From contig CATWBR010000089.1 of assembly GCA_958349075.1 (NCBI GenBank), forward strand, positions 1-12,352: a stretch of DNA of 12,352 nucleotides, read 5' to 3'. The position numbers and the translations under genes are program-made. Each line of letters begins with the position of its first letter. Position 1 is the stretch's first letter. This document shows, one piece after another, positions 1-6,723 of the stretch. This DNA comes from an uncultured Clostridium sp. GTDB taxonomy: Bacteria; Bacillota; Clostridia; Lachnospirales; Lachnospiraceae. The notes under the pieces are model-generated. The model ran no database searches and had not been told where the DNA came from. It saw nothing but the letters and a program-made list of their open reading frames with translations.

Positions 1-59
1 TAATAAAGCTACGGATCAACTAATAATAGGTCTGATTTATAACATTTCAATCAGCATTC

Positions 60-1355
60 TCATTTTTCTCCTGCAAAACCCTTATAGGATTCCAGCAGAT
101 TCCCCACAAGCTGCTCACGTCCCATTTTTAATACTTCATCCAGTTCCGCCTTATACCAGTCAATGACAGCCACCTTTTTCTCAAGGCCGCTGAATCTTGT
201 ATCCTCAAGCTTCAGATATTCATCCTCGCTTATTTCCTTATCATCCGCGTCTGTATAGGTGATACTCACCGCATCCCCGTCGAATACGGTCCCTTTACAT
301 CCCAGCCTCATCTCATCGACCTTTCCTCCTGTCATAAACAGCGCGTTCTTGTAAGTATAGTTCATCTCGGCACCGCTCCTGATTGTATCGTCGAATATGT
401 AGTAATAGAGATTTTTTCCGGGATCATAATAAACCGGAACGGAATCTGTAATTATATCAACCTGGGAATCTCCTTCCGCCGTACTCAGTACAAAATCATT
501 GAGGCCGTCGAAATTCTTATTCACTTCGTAATAATAACTGTAGGTGTATAACCCCGTTCCCTGGCAACTGGACGTAATCAGTTCCAGTCTTCCGTTATGG
601 TCCAGATCCGTTACGGCGTAGAAATAGAGGACCCCCTCGTCTGCCATTGTATCGGCCCACATGTCAATGTTATCAGCTATAATCTGCACCTGCTGCGCGG
701 CGTCGCCGTCCCTGGCCTCTGTCTCGGCTTTCTGATCCGCCTGATATGACGCTATTCCTTCCATTACAAGCTGGATGCTGTCGGAATAGTGGTTCTTCAT
801 CAGATATTCGGTCATAAGCCCCCGCTCCAGGGAGAATTCTCTTCCCGCTCCCGCCTGGGTATAGAGCCTGACTTCATTGTAGCTTTTCCCGGGCTGGCTC
901 TGCTGGGCATATTCATTGATAATAATGATGTCTTTCTTTCCGTCTCCGTTGTAATCTTTAAAGGCTACGGCTGCGACTTTGATAAACTGCTGTTCCATAC
1001 GTCTGTTGTCTTCCGTCATTCCCGGCAGATCAAAGGCCGTTTCTCCGTTCCTCATCAGTTTAAAGCTGACATCCCCGTCTCCGTCTTTGTTTTCTTTCGG
1101 CATAAATGCCGCAAAGGTCACATTGCCCCAGCCATCCAGGGTCACGTCGAATGTCTGCTCTTTTATCTGAGGCCCATACTGCTCCTCAGAACGCACGCCT
1201 TCCTGCGTGCTCTCGCTCCCGCCGTCTTCACTGCCGATCGAAATCAGTCCACCGTTTTCTTCCTGTCCGGCCTTTTCTCCCGCTTCTTTTTCTGCACAGC
1301 CGGACATAATTCCCATAAGAGCTGCCAGGCCTAATATTACTAATTTTCTTTTCAT
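60..1355 (-). CDS. Putative lipoprotein with Asp-rich FG-GAP/EF-hand-like loops
   Basis: The product is a 431-residue secreted lipoprotein of unknown function. The N-terminus is a lipoprotein signal (MKRKL, a hydrophobic stretch, then a lipobox ending at Cys20), followed by a low-complexity Glu/Gly/Ser linker to about residue 55, as is common in Firmicute surface lipoproteins. Two Asp-rich loops, DYNGDGKKD (about 134-142) and DLDHNGRLE (about 250-258), resemble calcium-binding loops of FG-GAP/VCBS or dockerin-like repeats. I see no catalytic motif. An upstream in-frame Met would add 10 residues, but the start at 1355 has GGAG seven bases before it and gives a proper signal peptide, so I chose it. 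It is probably monocistronic, with a promoter at 1441-1469. No convincing terminator is seen in 1-59. Confident as a lipoprotein; function unknown. Confidence 0.85.
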   Translation of the reverse strand: MKRKLVILGLAALMGIMSGCAEKEAGEKAGQEENGGLISIGSEDGGSESTQEGVRSEEQYGPQIKEQTFDVTLDGWGNVTFAAFMPKENKDGDGDVSFKLMRNGETAFDLPGMTEDNRRMEQQFIKVAAVAFKDYNGDGKKDIIIINEYAQQSQPGKSYNEVRLYTQAGAGREFSLERGLMTEYLMKNHYSDSIQLVMEGIASYQADQKAETEARDGDAAQQVQIIADNIDMWADTMADEGVLYFYAVTDLDHNGRLELITSSCQGTGLYTYSYYYEVNKNFDGLNDFVLSTAEGDSQVDIITDSVPVYYDPGKNLYYYIFDDTIRSGAEMNYTYKNALFMTGGKVDEMRLGCKGTVFDGDAVSITYTDADDKEISEDEYLKLEDTRFSGLEKKVAVIDWYKAELDEVLKMGREQLVGNLLESYKGFAGEK

Positions 1356-1440
1356 GCTGTTTCTCCGCTTTCCCGTCCCATGCAATACAGAAATCTCCTG
1401 AAAAGCACTGACTTTGTTGTCTTAATCCGAGTACAGCTAT

Positions 1441-1469
1441 ACTATAGTTCATTGCAATATTCATTGCAA
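1441..1469 (-). promoter_or_regulatory. Sigma-A-type promoter of the lipoprotein gene
   Basis: Read on the minus strand, a -35 box TTGCAA (1464-1469) and a -10 box TATAGT (1441-1446) are separated by exactly 17 bases, about 85 bases before the chosen start codon. The sequence TTGCAATGAA occurs twice in a row here, the first copy starting at the -35 box, which could be a direct-repeat regulator site. Confidence 0.6.
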
Positions 1470-1511
1470 CTTAAGAATTATTACACTTCATTTAAGCAGC
1501 AGGCGCGGCTC

Positions 1512-2486
1512 CTATTCTTCCGGCAAAGCTCCGACAATCTTATGCCTTAAATATAATTCTTCCAGATAAGAAACATCCTCATCTGTGATGGTGAGATCAA
1601 CTGCCTTGACAGCATCGTCAAAGTGAGGCACGCTGGTAGCTCCGACGATCGGGGCCGTAACTCCCTTTTTATACTGCCATGCCAGCGCAATCTGTGACAT
1701 GGAAACACCGTATTTCTTTGCCAGTTCGTCAACCCTTCCAATGATCTGAAGGTCATTGTCCATCGCCTGATCGTATTTTAAGCGGAGCGTCTTATCCGTC
1801 CGGCTGCGTTTTGACTCCGTCGTCCAGCCGGTGTGCGTCAGATGTCCTCCCGCCAGCGGACTGTACGGAATTCTTGCCACATGATACTGCTCACAGATTG
1901 GAATTAATTCTCTTTCATCCTCCCTGTATAAAAGATTATAGTGGTTCTGCATTGTGGAGAAAAGCGTCCAGCCGTTTTTCTCAGCTTCAACCTGCATATT
2001 GTGGAACTGGTATCCGTACATGGCGGATGCTCCGATTGCACGGACCTTTCCCATTTTTATAAGTGTATCCAAAGCCTCCATGGTCTCCTCAATCGGCGTA
2101 TCATAGTCAAACCGGTGAATCTGATAAAGATCCAGATAATCTGTTCCAAGACGCCTCAGAGTCCCGTCTATTTCTCTTGCAATCGCTTCCTTTGAAAGCT
2201 TTCCTTCATTAAAATAGACCTTGGAAGCCAGAACCACCTTATCCCTTCCGATTCCCAGATCCTTCAGGGCGTTTCCGATATATTCTTCACTGGTGCCGTG
2301 TGAATACGTATTGGCGGTATCAATAAAATTAACGCCAAGCTCCAGGGCGTGGCCAATCATTGCCGTAGTGTGCTCCTGATCCAATGTCCAAAGGTGAAAG
2401 TCCTCCGTGGCCTTTCCAAATGACATGCCGCCCACACAGATTTTTGAAACCTGTATTCCTGTTGTTCCTAATTCTGTATACTTCAT
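1512..2486 (-). CDS. Aldo/keto reductase (YajO-like)
   Basis: This is a 324-residue NAD(P)H-dependent aldo/keto reductase, a cytosolic TIM-barrel enzyme that reduces aldehydes or ketones. The full catalytic tetrad is visible: Asp56 (FIDTANTYSHG), Tyr61, Lys89 (LASKV) and His124 (YQIHRFD). The opening MKYTELGTTGIQVSKICVGG and the C-terminal region from SQIALAW to VGATS, which lines the cofactor site, fit the subgroup that includes E. coli YajO. Length is normal for the family. A Met ten codons upstream would lie at or before the ribosome site, so I start at MKYTELG, which has AGGAGG upstream. It lies 82 bases downstream of the carboxymuconolactone-decarboxylase-family gene and is probably cotranscribed from the MerR-type promoter at 2940-2970. 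Substrate not predictable; electrophile or aldehyde detoxification is a reasonable guess from context. Confidence 0.9.
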   Translation of the reverse strand: MKYTELGTTGIQVSKICVGGMSFGKATEDFHLWTLDQEHTTAMIGHALELGVNFIDTANTYSHGTSEEYIGNALKDLGIGRDKVVLASKVYFNEGKLSKEAIAREIDGTLRRLGTDYLDLYQIHRFDYDTPIEETMEALDTLIKMGKVRAIGASAMYGYQFHNMQVEAEKNGWTLFSTMQNHYNLLYREDERELIPICEQYHVARIPYSPLAGGHLTHTGWTTESKRSRTDKTLRLKYDQAMDNDLQIIGRVDELAKKYGVSMSQIALAWQYKKGVTAPIVGATSVPHFDDAVKAVDLTITDEDVSYLEELYLRHKIVGALPEE

Positions 2487-2568
2487 TTTTATTTGTACCT
2501 CCTGTCGGCCGGACACGGCGAATACCGGTGTCCTTTTTGTTATTTTTACGGTGATATCTCAGTAATTT

Positions 2569-2901
2569 TTACTTCGTGGGTTCATCTGCCCAAACTTCCT
2601 TTGCCATGCGAAAAGCCGCCCAGGCTTTGGGCCAGCCGGCGTAAAAAGCGGCGTGGGTCAGAATCTCCGCAATCTCGGTCTTTGTAATGCCGTTCTCTTT
2701 TGCCGTTGTCAGATGATACCGGAAAGAAGAATCCACCAGCCCCTGCGCCATCAGCGCTACGATCGTTACAAGGCTCCGGTCCCGGAGCGGCAGCTTATCT
2801 TCCCTGCTCCATACCTCTCCAAATAATACGTCATCATTTAACTGGGCAAATTTTGGAGCAAACTCCCCAAGAGCATCTCTCCCTGCTGTCTGTTTTACCA
2901 T
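2569..2901 (-). CDS. Carboxymuconolactone decarboxylase-family protein
   Basis: A 110-residue small alpha-helical protein of the CMD/AhpD-like superfamily. The signature runs from RYHL (His63) through EIAEILTHAAFYAGWPKAW (Glu79, His83), typical of the gamma-carboxymuconolactone decarboxylase branch. It contains no cysteine at all, so it cannot act through the CxxC centre used by AhpD-type peroxidase partners. The start has AAGGAGG seven bases upstream. It is first in a two-gene unit with the aldo/keto reductase, a pairing often seen in Firmicutes as a stress- or aldehyde-responsive cassette; a MerR-type promoter lies 39 bases upstream. The family assignment is firm; the actual reaction is unknown, and true muconolactone catabolism is unlikely in an anaerobe without the other pathway genes. 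Confidence 0.88.
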   Translation of the reverse strand: MVKQTAGRDALGEFAPKFAQLNDDVLFGEVWSREDKLPLRDRSLVTIVALMAQGLVDSSFRYHLTTAKENGITKTEIAEILTHAAFYAGWPKAWAAFRMAKEVWADEPTK

Positions 2902-2939
2902 ATCGCATCCTCCTTAATTCTGTTTCAATCTGTATTTTC

Positions 2940-2970
2940 AGCATACTCCTTGAAGTGGACTCCAAGTCAA
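2940..2970 (-). promoter_or_regulatory. MerR-family-type promoter and operator
   Basis: On the minus strand, -35 TTGACT (2965-2970) and -10 TATGCT (2940-2945) are separated by 19 bases, longer than the usual 17. The spacer holds an imperfect 18-bp dyad, CTTGGAGTCCACTTCAAG (2949-2966). A stretched spacer filled by a dyad is the classic architecture of promoters activated by MerR-family proteins through DNA distortion. It drives the CMD-family/aldo-keto reductase unit. No merR gene lies in this window, so the regulator acts from elsewhere. Confidence 0.75.
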
Positions 2971-2972
2971 GA

Positions 2973-3046
2973 GCTTTTTTTTGTTCCTGCCGGAGCAGGG
3001 TCGCGCCAGCACGGAGTGTGCATCCTCCGTGGAGCGTTTTTCTTTA
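2973..3046. repeat. Hairpin-rich intergenic segment, possible dispersed repeat
   Basis: Between an 8-T run and a TTTTTCTTT run lie two hairpins: CCTGC/GCAGG (2986-2999) and a 7-bp stem CACGGAG/CTCCGTG (3010-3031). On the plus strand the second hairpin followed by TTTTT looks terminator-like, but no plus-strand gene precedes it. Its translated reading resembles short hypothetical proteins I have seen repeatedly annotated in Lachnospiraceae intergenic DNA, which suggests a dispersed repeat rather than a gene. This is from memory, not a search. Confidence 0.35.
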
Positions 3047-3065
3047 ACAGGAAAATGCCCGGATT

Positions 3066-3109
3066 AAAAAATGCCAGGCATACCCGGGATACCTCCCATC
3101 ATATGCCTG
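3066..3109 (-). terminator. Rho-independent terminator of the TRAP/dha operon
   Basis: On the minus strand the 8-bp stem CAGGCATA/TATGCCTG (3102-3109 with 3075-3082) encloses a 19-base loop that can form a further GGGA/TCCC pair. It is followed after three bases by six T residues (3066-3071). It lies about 70 bases beyond the dhaL stop and is the first terminator-like structure after the eight-gene operon. Confidence 0.6.
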
Positions 3110-3176
3110 ACACTTATAATCAACTGCTGTATGACCTGTCTCTTTCTATCCGCCTACATGTCTGAGAGATTCAGAG

Positions 3177-3815
3177 TCACCTTTTTTCCATTAAATAGTC
3201 ACAGAGACAGCCAATCTGAAGGGACATTGTCACGGCTCCCGGATCCAGATGGCCGACACCTCTTGAGAGCATGTAACTGGCCCGGCCTTTTCTGGCCTCC
3301 ATCTGTCTCGTACTCTCCGCCCCCTCTTCAGCCGCTGTTTTGACCCGTTCCAGCACGGTCCGGTCATCCTCCCCCGCCTCCAGGGCAAGCCTGAATGTTT
3401 CCGCAGCCGGGTACAGTGAATCGATCATTGTCTTAAATCCGGGTTCTGCTTTTCCGCGGCTCATCATGTCCTCCACCATGCCTGCGAGAACCAAACGGAG
3501 TCCTTCCATGTCCAGCGTTTCCCTTCCTGCCACGGCTCTGGCAGCCGCCATGTAGGCTCCTCCGTAAAGGATGCCGGAACTTCCTCCGATTCTGCTCATC
3601 ATAAGCATGCCGATCCGTTTCAGTGTCTCGCAGACCGGAAGTGTCATAAGCTCTTCCCCGGCTTCCGTCAGCGCCTCAAACCCCATATTAAGGTTCACCC
3701 AGTGATCTCCATCCCCGGTCGCCGCGTCCAGTTCCGTGATGTAATCCCTGCTTTCGCTTATCTTTGCTGCCGCCCGGTTCAGGTAAGCCACATAATCCTG
3801 CGATGTTATAATCAT
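3177..3815 (-). CDS. dhaL: Dihydroxyacetone kinase subunit DhaL-like
   Basis: A 212-residue DAK2/DhaL protein, the nucleotide-binding subunit that transfers phosphate to a hydroxy-ketone held by DhaK. The Mg-nucleotide loop aspartates fall at Asp30, Asp35 and Asp37 (ELDAATGDGDHW), the same numbering as E. coli DhaL. The phosphate-contacting GGSSG (77-81) and the late ARKGRAS and DPGA (191-194) motifs are present. One oddity: the residue after GDGDH, usually Gly in DhaL, is Trp39, and the usual N-M is NLNM. Length is normal. Start chosen with GGGAGG eight bases upstream, 17 bases after dhaK. It is the last gene of the operon, just before the terminator. No dhaM lies in the operon, so the phosphoryl donor is either an unlinked PTS DhaM or a nucleotide. 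Subunit identity is firm; the physiological substrate is open. Confidence 0.9.
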   Translation of the reverse strand: MIITSQDYVAYLNRAAAKISESRDYITELDAATGDGDHWVNLNMGFEALTEAGEELMTLPVCETLKRIGMLMMSRIGGSSGILYGGAYMAAARAVAGRETLDMEGLRLVLAGMVEDMMSRGKAEPGFKTMIDSLYPAAETFRLALEAGEDDRTVLERVKTAAEEGAESTRQMEARKGRASYMLSRGVGHLDPGAVTMSLQIGCLCDYLMEKR

Positions 3816-3832
3816 TCACCAGTCCTCCCGCT

Positions 3833-4822
3833 TCAGTATTTGAAAGCCGGTGTATCGGCCGGCGCTTCCAGTAATTCCTTCAGTTCCTCGTCCAGCCTTA
3901 AAAGTGTGACCGAACAGCCCGCCATCTCCAGGGAAGTCATATAATTCCCCACGATGGTGCGGACCACTTTGATTCCTCTTTCTTTAAGAAGTTCCGACAA
4001 TTCGTGGTTCATAATGTACAGTTCCATCAGGGGCGTTCCTCCCAGGCCGTTCACCAGCATGGCGGTTTCACTTCCGGCAAAACTATAATCCTCCAGAATA
4101 CGGTCCAGCAGCTTTTTCGCTGTTTCCGCGGCCGATGTAAGCTCCTCCCGGCAAATCCCCGGTTCACCGTGTATTCCCATGCCGATTTCCACCTCTGTCT
4201 CGCCCAGGACAAAACCCGGTTTCCCAACTCCCGGCAGAATGCACGGAGATATGGCCATTCCCATTGACCGTAGTCCGCCGATTACCTTTTCGGCAATGCG
4301 CTTCACCTCGTTAAGCGTTTTTCCCGACTCTGCGGCCGCTCCGGCAATCTTATGTACCAGCACGGTACCGGCAATTCCTCTTCGGCCTGCGGAATAAGTG
4401 CTGTCCGGAACTGCGACGTCGTCCTTTACCACCACGCTTTCCACCCGGATTCCTTCCATCTGTGCAAGCTCTGCCGCCAGCTCGAAATTCATGATATCAC
4501 CCGAATAATTTTTGATAATCAAAAGGACTCCGGCTCCCGCGTCCGCCGCCCGGATTCCAGAAAGTATCCGATCCGGGCTGGGTGATGCAAACACATTGCC
4601 TGCCACTGCCGCATCCAGCATTCCTTTGCCCACATATCCGGCATGAGCCGGTTCATGGCCGCTGCCGCCTCCGCTGACCAGTCCGACCTTGCCGGGCGTT
4701 TTTTCTCTCCGGCTTATCACTTCAATGCCTTCCCCCGCATAGACGAGACCAGGCTCCGCGGCCGCAAGCCCCTGCAGCATTTCCGTAACTACCCTGTTAG
4801 GATTGTTAATCAACTTTTTCAT
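3833..4822 (-). CDS. dhaK: Dihydroxyacetone kinase subunit DhaK-like
   Basis: A 329-residue DAK1/DhaK protein, the subunit that covalently holds a short hydroxy-ketone as a hemiaminal for phosphorylation by DhaL. Counting from MKKLINNPN, the key residues match E. coli numbering: His56 in GGGSGHEP, the catalytic base Asp109 in NYSGD, and the substrate-anchoring His218 in GIHGEPG. Alternative Met codons upstream would add up to 13 residues, but MKKLINNPN is the conserved DhaK N-terminus. This start overlaps the end of the CyuA-like gene by 17 bases, has only a weak G-rich ribosome site, and is probably translationally coupled. Separate K and L genes are typical of the PTS-dependent type, yet the DhaM subunit is absent from the operon. 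With intact catalytic residues the enzyme should be active; dihydroxyacetone, a tetrulose or another small hydroxy-carbonyl are all possible substrates. Confidence 0.92.
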   Translation of the reverse strand: MKKLINNPNRVVTEMLQGLAAAEPGLVYAGEGIEVISRREKTPGKVGLVSGGGSGHEPAHAGYVGKGMLDAAVAGNVFASPSPDRILSGIRAADAGAGVLLIIKNYSGDIMNFELAAELAQMEGIRVESVVVKDDVAVPDSTYSAGRRGIAGTVLVHKIAGAAAESGKTLNEVKRIAEKVIGGLRSMGMAISPCILPGVGKPGFVLGETEVEIGMGIHGEPGICREELTSAAETAKKLLDRILEDYSFAGSETAMLVNGLGGTPLMELYIMNHELSELLKERGIKVVRTIVGNYMTSLEMAGCSVTLLRLDEELKELLEAPADTPAFKY

Positions 4823-6161
4823 CTTTTGCAGCACCCCCATTCTTTTTCTGCATAATCTCAAGAATCACCTGCTCCGTCCCGGTCATACCCGGGGATGCTA
4901 TAAGGCCTATATTCCGCATCGTTCCCTCAGGAGTCACATCCGCCACGCCGTGTTCCGGCGAAACAGAGCCTCCGCTTAACGCCAGCTCCATGGAAGTCAC
5001 GGCCGTATCCACCGCCGCCAGTACCTTCATACAACAGGCATGGTTTCCCCCGGTGCAGATCATACCGACAATGGATGCCGCCATATTGTTTAGGGTATCC
5101 ACGATCTGTTCAAAGCTGCCTCCCCGCATGAATGTCATAGCGCAGGCCGTCCCCGTTCCGGCCGCAATGCCGCACCCGCAGAATGCAGACAATTTTCCGG
5201 AATACTCCTTCATATACATTGTGACAAGATAGCTCAATGCGGTGGCCCGGAGCAGAAGTTCTTCCGGCTGTCCTTCCACTCTGTACATTGCATATAGGGG
5301 CATGGTGCAAATAATCCCGTGGTTTCCGCTGCCCGTAATACTCATCGCCGGCTTATTAAGGCCCAGGACCCGCGCCTCCGAAGCCGCGCCCGCAAAGAAG
5401 CGGGCAGTTGCCCTTAAGTTATCCGACACCTCTTTTCCCCCGTTAAATGCAAACAGGCTCTTTGTCAGGGTACATGCCCGGGAACATAGCGCCTCTTTTG
5501 CAAGTTCCGTGTTTACCCTGTATGCCTCCCTGATAAAATAGAGCTCCTCCGCCGGAACTTCCCTGGCAAACAGGAAAAAATCCCTCATTGTGCAGCCGGT
5601 GATGGGATTACGGCCTGCAATCGGGGCACGGCCGCTATCCAGATTACAGCCCGGACCCGGGCCGCATGGCTCCGCCTCGTCTGTCTTCTCTTTTTTATTA
5701 AGGACTATCTGCCCATTTTTCACCAGCCGGCAGATATTGGTGTGACTGCCCCGGATCTCCGCCTCACAGCAGTCATGCTCTGTCTTTATACAGGCATGAA
5801 TATACAGCTCGGAGCTGATTGAAGAAACCTCCACCTTCACGCGCCCTTCATTTATAAAACGCCGGGCCTCTTCCACCTTGGCGCCGGATATCCCCTCCAG
5901 AACTAAAAGGCCTTTTTCCTTGTCACCGGCCACGCATCCCAAAGCGGCGGCATATAAGTTTCCGATTTTATCCGTGCCCGGAATCCCGCATGTAAACGCA
6001 TTTTTATAAATACCGGAGTTTTCCATAACCAGCAGACTTTCCACCGGTTCTTCCGTCATCGCCCTTGCAGACGCACAGGCCAGGGCAATGGCGGCTGGTT
6101 CCGTCACCCCGAGAGCCGGTTTCATATCCTTTTGAATCAGTTCCAGCAACATTTTTTTCAT
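4806..6161 (-). CDS. CyuA/UPF0597-type Fe-S lyase (cysteine desulfidase or serine dehydratase alpha-like)
   Basis: A 451-residue homologue of the L-cysteine desulfidase/serine-dehydratase-alpha family (CyuA, E. coli YhaM). Known members use a [4Fe-4S] cluster to convert L-cysteine to pyruvate, ammonia and sulfide. The family start (KPALGVTEPAAIALA), GSGNHGI (277-283), CGCGIAAGTG (from 328) and MIC...CC (Cys369, Cys376, Cys377) are visible, so cluster-ligand cysteines appear present. Two features are unusual. The segment normally reading ICDGAKxGC is ICTGGNHACC, and a Cys/Pro/Gly-rich stretch at about 160-190 looks like an insertion. Start has GGAGG upstream. It sits between the ATC-hydrolase-like genes and dhaK, overlapping dhaK. 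This suggests an elimination/deamination step in a catabolic route, perhaps on an amino acid other than cysteine. The family call is firm; the substrate is not. Confidence 0.82.
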   Translation of the reverse strand: MKKMLLELIQKDMKPALGVTEPAAIALACASARAMTEEPVESLLVMENSGIYKNAFTCGIPGTDKIGNLYAAALGCVAGDKEKGLLVLEGISGAKVEEARRFINEGRVKVEVSSISSELYIHACIKTEHDCCEAEIRGSHTNICRLVKNGQIVLNKKEKTDEAEPCGPGPGCNLDSGRAPIAGRNPITGCTMRDFFLFAREVPAEELYFIREAYRVNTELAKEALCSRACTLTKSLFAFNGGKEVSDNLRATARFFAGAASEARVLGLNKPAMSITGSGNHGIICTMPLYAMYRVEGQPEELLLRATALSYLVTMYMKEYSGKLSAFCGCGIAAGTGTACAMTFMRGGSFEQIVDTLNNMAASIVGMICTGGNHACCMKVLAAVDTAVTSMELALSGGSVSPEHGVADVTPEGTMRNIGLIASPGMTGTEQVILEIMQKKNGGAAKDEKVD

Positions 6162-6216
6162 TTTTGCCGCTCCTCCATGGATTTATCGGTTCCTGCTTTT
6201 ACTATTTTTCCTGTTC

Positions 6217-6711
6217 TCAGCGGACCTTCTCCTTTTTAAAACACATTGTACACTTTCCGCAGCCCGATGCTATCGTTGCCTTTAAATCCATCGACATCCC
6301 CAGGCTCTCGGCCGTGCCGCGGTCCATCTCCATACAGATATCACAGATGTCGGCCAGGAATTTTTCATCCTGTTCCAGGCTCTGCCAGGCATTAACCAGC
6401 GGACAGTAACCCAGTTCCACCTCAAATTCCTCTTCCGTCAGCTTTACGATCTCACCCTCGTTAACCTTCTCCACTCCATAGGTCATAAACTCGTTTGCAA
6501 AATCCTTTAGATTATCAATTCCGGCAAACCTGTTCCTGCCCAGAAATACCCCGGCTTCATGCATGGCATCCCGTGCAAATTCCAGGGGAAGTCCCTGTTC
6601 CAGCCCCTCCTTTACCAGAAAATAATACCATCTTCCGCGGTTTTCATAGGCGTCACGCACCGCATCCACATTGTAATCACCCACATATTTTTTCGGCACA
6701 TTCTCAATCAT
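6217..6711 (-). CDS. L-2-amino-thiazoline-4-carboxylate hydrolase-family protein (second copy)
   Basis: A 164-residue protein of the ATC hydrolase-like family, named after an enzyme that opens the ring of L-2-amino-thiazoline-4-carboxylate on the way to cysteine. Recognisable features are GRWYYFLVKEG near residue 26, GYCPLVNAW (Cys103), DICDICMEMDRG (Cys123, Cys126) and a C-terminal CGKCTMC (Cys151, 154, 157). The last forms a CxxCxxC cluster that its neighbour lacks and that suggests metal or Fe-S binding. It has no signal peptide and should be cytosolic. It follows its paralogue by 12 bases and precedes the CyuA-like gene by 55. AAGGGGG seven bases before the start supports the start codon. 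Two adjacent divergent copies suggest a heteromeric enzyme or two successive steps. Assignment is from motif memory; many family members have no tested activity. Confidence 0.75.
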   Translation of the reverse strand: MIENVPKKYVGDYNVDAVRDAYENRGRWYYFLVKEGLEQGLPLEFARDAMHEAGVFLGRNRFAGIDNLKDFANEFMTYGVEKVNEGEIVKLTEEEFEVELGYCPLVNAWQSLEQDEKFLADICDICMEMDRGTAESLGMSMDLKATIASGCGKCTMCFKKEKVR

Positions 6712-6723
6712 CTTACTTCCCCC

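Noticed and set aside
789..1334. A 181-codon open frame on the plus strand opposite the lipoprotein gene
   Set aside because: It is antisense to a gene with a signal peptide, ribosome site and promoter, has no ribosome site of its own and shows no recognisable protein features.
3010..3042. Plus-strand terminator (7-bp stem followed by TTTTT)
   Set aside because: No plus-strand gene lies upstream of it in the window, so it was recorded only as part of the hairpin-rich segment.
2950..3165. Short plus-strand open frames in the gap between dhaL and the CMD-family gene
   Set aside because: They run over the MerR-type promoter, hairpins and a terminator, lack a convincing ribosome site, and look like translated intergenic repeat.
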